DNA of 8,170 bases from Prosthecobacter sp. (GTDB lineage: Bacteria > Verrucomicrobiota > Verrucomicrobiia > Verrucomicrobiales > Verrucomicrobiaceae): the NCBI GenBank assembly GCA_020216965.1, contig JAIWOJ010000071.1:1-8170 (forward strand), read 5' to 3'. Under the pieces are notes generated by a model. The model was not told the origin of the DNA. It did no database searches and worked only from the letters and a program-made list of their open reading frames with translations. Numbering within the stretch: the stretch's first letter is position 1; each line of letters starts with the position of its first letter. Position numbers and translations under genes: made by a program. This document shows, in pieces, positions 6,246 through 8,170 of this stretch.

Positions 6246-8170
6246 ATGCGTTTCCTCATCCTCCTCGCCCTCGCCCCGCTGCTGCATGCTGCGGAGCATT
6301 CGATCAAACCCGGCGACAACCCACAGGCGGTGATGGATCGCGCGGCGGCTGGCGACAAATTGGTCTTTCTGCCCGGTGTGCATCAGCATGGCCTCACGAA
6401 GCATCGCTCCATCCTCTACGTGGACAAATCGATCCACATTGAGCTGAGAGAGGGAGCCACGCTGAGGCTCGCGGACGAGACGACGAAGCTCGAAGCCGAG
6501 CCCGAGATCACCACGGACCAGGATGCAGGCAAGAAACTTGATGATCTTGAGGTCGGTGGTCGTTTTGACCTTATCAAGCCGTGCATCTTCACCATCAGGA
6601 TCGACTCCGAAGGCAGCAATGGCAGCGCGGACACCTTTGCGTGGGGCGTGTTTGAAAGCGCGGACAATCCGCAAGGCACGGCAAAGCTGCCGCCATCCGC
6701 CAGCAAGTTCGCGGAGACGCCACATCAGCGGGTGGCGATCACGGGCGACTGGCAAACGCTCGCGCATGACGTGCAGATTCGCTTTGGCAGCAAGACCGGG
6801 CACAACAAAGGCAGCACCTGGTTCAGCACCTACGATGGCCCCGTCGCCTATGGCATCCGTGTCGGTCATGGACGGCAACCGCACACCATCGAAAACGTGC
6901 GCATCACCGGCAAAGGCACCATCGACATGAATGCCACGCACAACGTGCAGCCTGGCTTCCTCGTGAAGGACATCAACGCCTGCGTGCTCATCCATGGTCG
7001 CGTGCGCGGCGTGCTGGTGGAAGGCATCACGATGATCGACACGAATCGCTCCGTGATGTGCTACGGCGAGCACACGGGCAAGTTCCTCGCCGGTGGCAAT
7101 ACCGGCCCCGGCGAGTCCTTTGATGCCGAGGACATCACCATCCAGCGCACCCGCACGATCAATCCGAATGGCTCCGGCTATTTGCTGGGCCATCCCTCGT
7201 TTCGCGGTCATCTGCGCAACGTGAAGTGTAACTACAACTACATGGAGACCGGCGTCACGAGCATCGAGCCGAACTTCAATCTCGATGGTTACGAGGTCAT
7301 CGGCAACGTCATCAAAAGCGGCGGCAGCGCGATCCACTGCTGGCGCTGTTCTCGCAACGGCTTCGTCATGGACAACCTGCGCATCGATGACATCAAAGGG
7401 CAGCACGTCGTGCATCTCGGTGCCCCGCGCGGGTGGGAAAGCCCCGAGCCGCCGCTTCAGCGGAACAATCGCAACCTGCTCAGTGATCCCGTGCCGGTCG
7501 CCGCAGCGCATGTCGCACCTTTTGGCCGTCGTTTGCTCGTCAGTGACTACGGCGGCAACAAGGTAGCCATCATCGCTGCCGATGGCCGCGTGGAGTGGGA
7601 GCATCCCGCTGAGAAACCGCAGGACGTGTGGATGCTGGCGAATGGCAATATCCTCTTCAGCCACCTGCGCGGCGCACGCGAGGTCACGCTGGATCACAAG
7701 GTCGTCTGGAGCTATCGCGCCCCGGAAAAGACCGAGGTCCACGGCTGCCAGCCCTTGCCCGATGGCAACGTCATGGTTGTCGAGTGCGGCACGAAGCGGC
7801 TCGTCGAAGTCGGTCGCGATGGCCAGATCGTGCGAGAGATCGCCGTGCCGGTGAAAACAGCGAACACGCATGATCAAATGCGCGGCTGCCGTCGCACCAA
7901 GGATGACCGCTACCTCATCAGCGCCAAAGGCGACCGCGCCATCCTCGAACTCAGCGCCGAGGGCAAACTGCTCCGCACGATCAAGACGCCCGGCGATCCC
8001 CATGAAGTCCGCGAACTGCCCAACGGCCACCTCCTCATCGCCTGTGGCGAAGGCGAGGCCATGCTCGAACTCGACCGCGAGGGCCAAACCGTGTGGAAGC
8101 TCGGCACCCAGGACGTGCCGAACAACCCGCTCCGCCTCATCAGCGGCTTCCACCGACTCCCTGACGGTCA
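6246..8170 (+). CDS. Secreted parallel beta-helix / beta-propeller fusion protein, 3' end cut
   Basis: The frame is open from the ATG at 6246 to the window edge: 641 codons and no stop. Residues 1-16 form a Sec signal peptide (MRFLILLALAPLLHAA). Residues 17-85 resemble the start of pectin-lyase-like folds (DNPQAVMDRAAAGDKLVFLPGVHQ). Residues 113-198 look like a separate inserted domain (see findings). From about 216 to 393 the chain shows beta-helix turns, such as NVRITGKGTIDMN, GVLVEGITMIDTN, EDITIQRTRT and GFVMDNLRIDD. After a linker, residues 420 onward are beta-propeller repeats with NGN/DGN turns. The beta-helix suggests carbohydrate binding or cleavage at the cell surface, but I cannot assign a polysaccharide lyase or glycosidase family or name catalytic residues. 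The 16-bp gap after the SDR gene and lack of a Shine-Dalgarno suggest co-transcription. A long frame on the opposite strand here has no recognisable protein features. The missing part should complete the propeller. Confidence 0.88.
   Translation, partial: MRFLILLALAPLLHAAEHSIKPGDNPQAVMDRAAAGDKLVFLPGVHQHGLTKHRSILYVDKSIHIELREGATLRLADETTKLEAEPEITTDQDAGKKLDDLEVGGRFDLIKPCIFTIRIDSEGSNGSADTFAWGVFESADNPQGTAKLPPSASKFAETPHQRVAITGDWQTLAHDVQIRFGSKTGHNKGSTWFSTYDGPVAYGIRVGHGRQPHTIENVRITGKGTIDMNATHNVQPGFLVKDINACVLIHGRVRGVLVEGITMIDTNRSVMCYGEHTGKFLAGGNTGPGESFDAEDITIQRTRTINPNGSGYLLGHPSFRGHLRNVKCNYNYMETGVTSIEPNFNLDGYEVIGNVIKSGGSAIHCWRCSRNGFVMDNLRIDDIKGQHVVHLGAPRGWESPEPPLQRNNRNLLSDPVPVAAAHVAPFGRRLLVSDYGGNKVAIIAADGRVEWEHPAEKPQDVWMLANGNILFSHLRGAREVTLDHKVVWSYRAPEKTEVHGCQPLPDGNVMVVECGTKRLVEVGRDGQIVREIAVPVKTANTHDQMRGCRRTKDDRYLISAKGDRAILELSAEGKLLRTIKTPGDPHEVRELPNGHLLIACGEGEAMLELDREGQTVWKLGTQDVPNNPLRLISGFHRLPDG
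7503..8170 (+). repeat. Beta-propeller repeats encoded in the fusion protein
   Basis: Five protein repeats of about 35-47 residues follow one another, with a sixth beginning at the window edge: residues 420-454, 455-493, 494-535, 536-582, 583-628 and 629 onward. Shared features are a turn written as ANGN, PDGN, PNGH or PDG, a following hydrophobic strand (ILFSH, VMVVEC, LLIACG), and a closing D/E-x-x-G then VW, VR or LR strand (DGRVEWEHP, DHKVVWSYR, DGQIVREI, EGKLLRTI, EGQTVWKLG). This pattern matches PQQ-like/arylsulfotransferase-like propeller blades. It gives at least six blades; no cofactor site can be assigned. Confidence 0.75.

Noticed and set aside
7440..7500. Possible frameshift or fused gene artefact between beta-helix and propeller
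   Set aside because: I translated through the region and the frame stays open with a natural linker (residues about 394-419), and no start codon or gap typical of a second gene is seen. Kept only as the refutation test for the fusion.
6189..8153. A 654-codon open frame on the minus strand, opposite the beta-helix/propeller gene
   Set aside because: Its translation is rich in A, V, D, H and G with no recognisable domain or motif, and it overlaps the SDR 3' end. The plus-strand frame has a signal peptide, helix turns and propeller repeats, so the minus frame is a GC-rich shadow.
1..8170. tRNA, rRNA, CRISPR, insertion sequence or phage elements
   Set aside because: No cloverleaf-like sequences, regularly spaced repeats, transposase motifs or terminal inverted repeats were seen; nearly all of the window is protein-coding.

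Overview
The window looks like chromosomal DNA from a GC-rich member of the Planctomycetes-Verrucomicrobia-Chlamydiae group, most likely a verrucomicrobium. The strongest evidence is the overlapping pair of genes for a PSCyt1/DUF1549/DUF1553 secreted cytochrome-like protein and a Tat-exported DUF1501 protein. This pairing is characteristic of, and greatly expanded in, Planctomycetes and Verrucomicrobia. The SD-poor starts and long antisense shadow frames fit a GC-rich genome of this type. The lineage is an inference from gene content only.

Layout. Bases 1-557 (+) hold the 3' part of a NarL/FixJ-type response regulator whose first ~40 residues lie outside the window. After a 56-bp gap with a small inverted repeat come two translationally coupled genes (+): the two-CXXCH PSCyt1/DUF1549/DUF1553 protein (614-3130) and the DUF1501 protein (3127-4560), joined by an ATGA overlap. 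A 65-bp convergent gap (4561-4625) carries a perfect 16-bp palindrome and a near-copy of its core. Next is an IclR-family repressor/activator on the minus strand (4626-5414). It is divergent, across an 86-bp control region, from a short-chain dehydrogenase/reductase (5501-6229, +). Only 16 bp later a large secreted protein begins (6246 to beyond the window end). It joins an N-terminal parallel beta-helix to a C-terminal beta-propeller.

How they may work together. The PSCyt1/DUF1501 pair probably forms an exported two-component enzyme system; members of these families are often found with polysaccharide- and sulfated-sugar-degradation genes, but their reaction is not established. The IclR-SDR-beta-helix/propeller set looks like a separate small divergon: a metabolite-sensing regulator, a cytoplasmic NADP(H)-type oxidoreductase and a secreted carbohydrate-type beta-helix protein. 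A sugar or uronate pathway is a reasonable guess but is not demonstrated by the sequence.

The most unusual item is the beta-helix/beta-propeller fusion protein, including an extra ~85-residue domain inserted near its N-terminus. I saw no tRNA, rRNA, CRISPR array, insertion sequence or phage gene. No gene-free stretch exceeds 100 bases.
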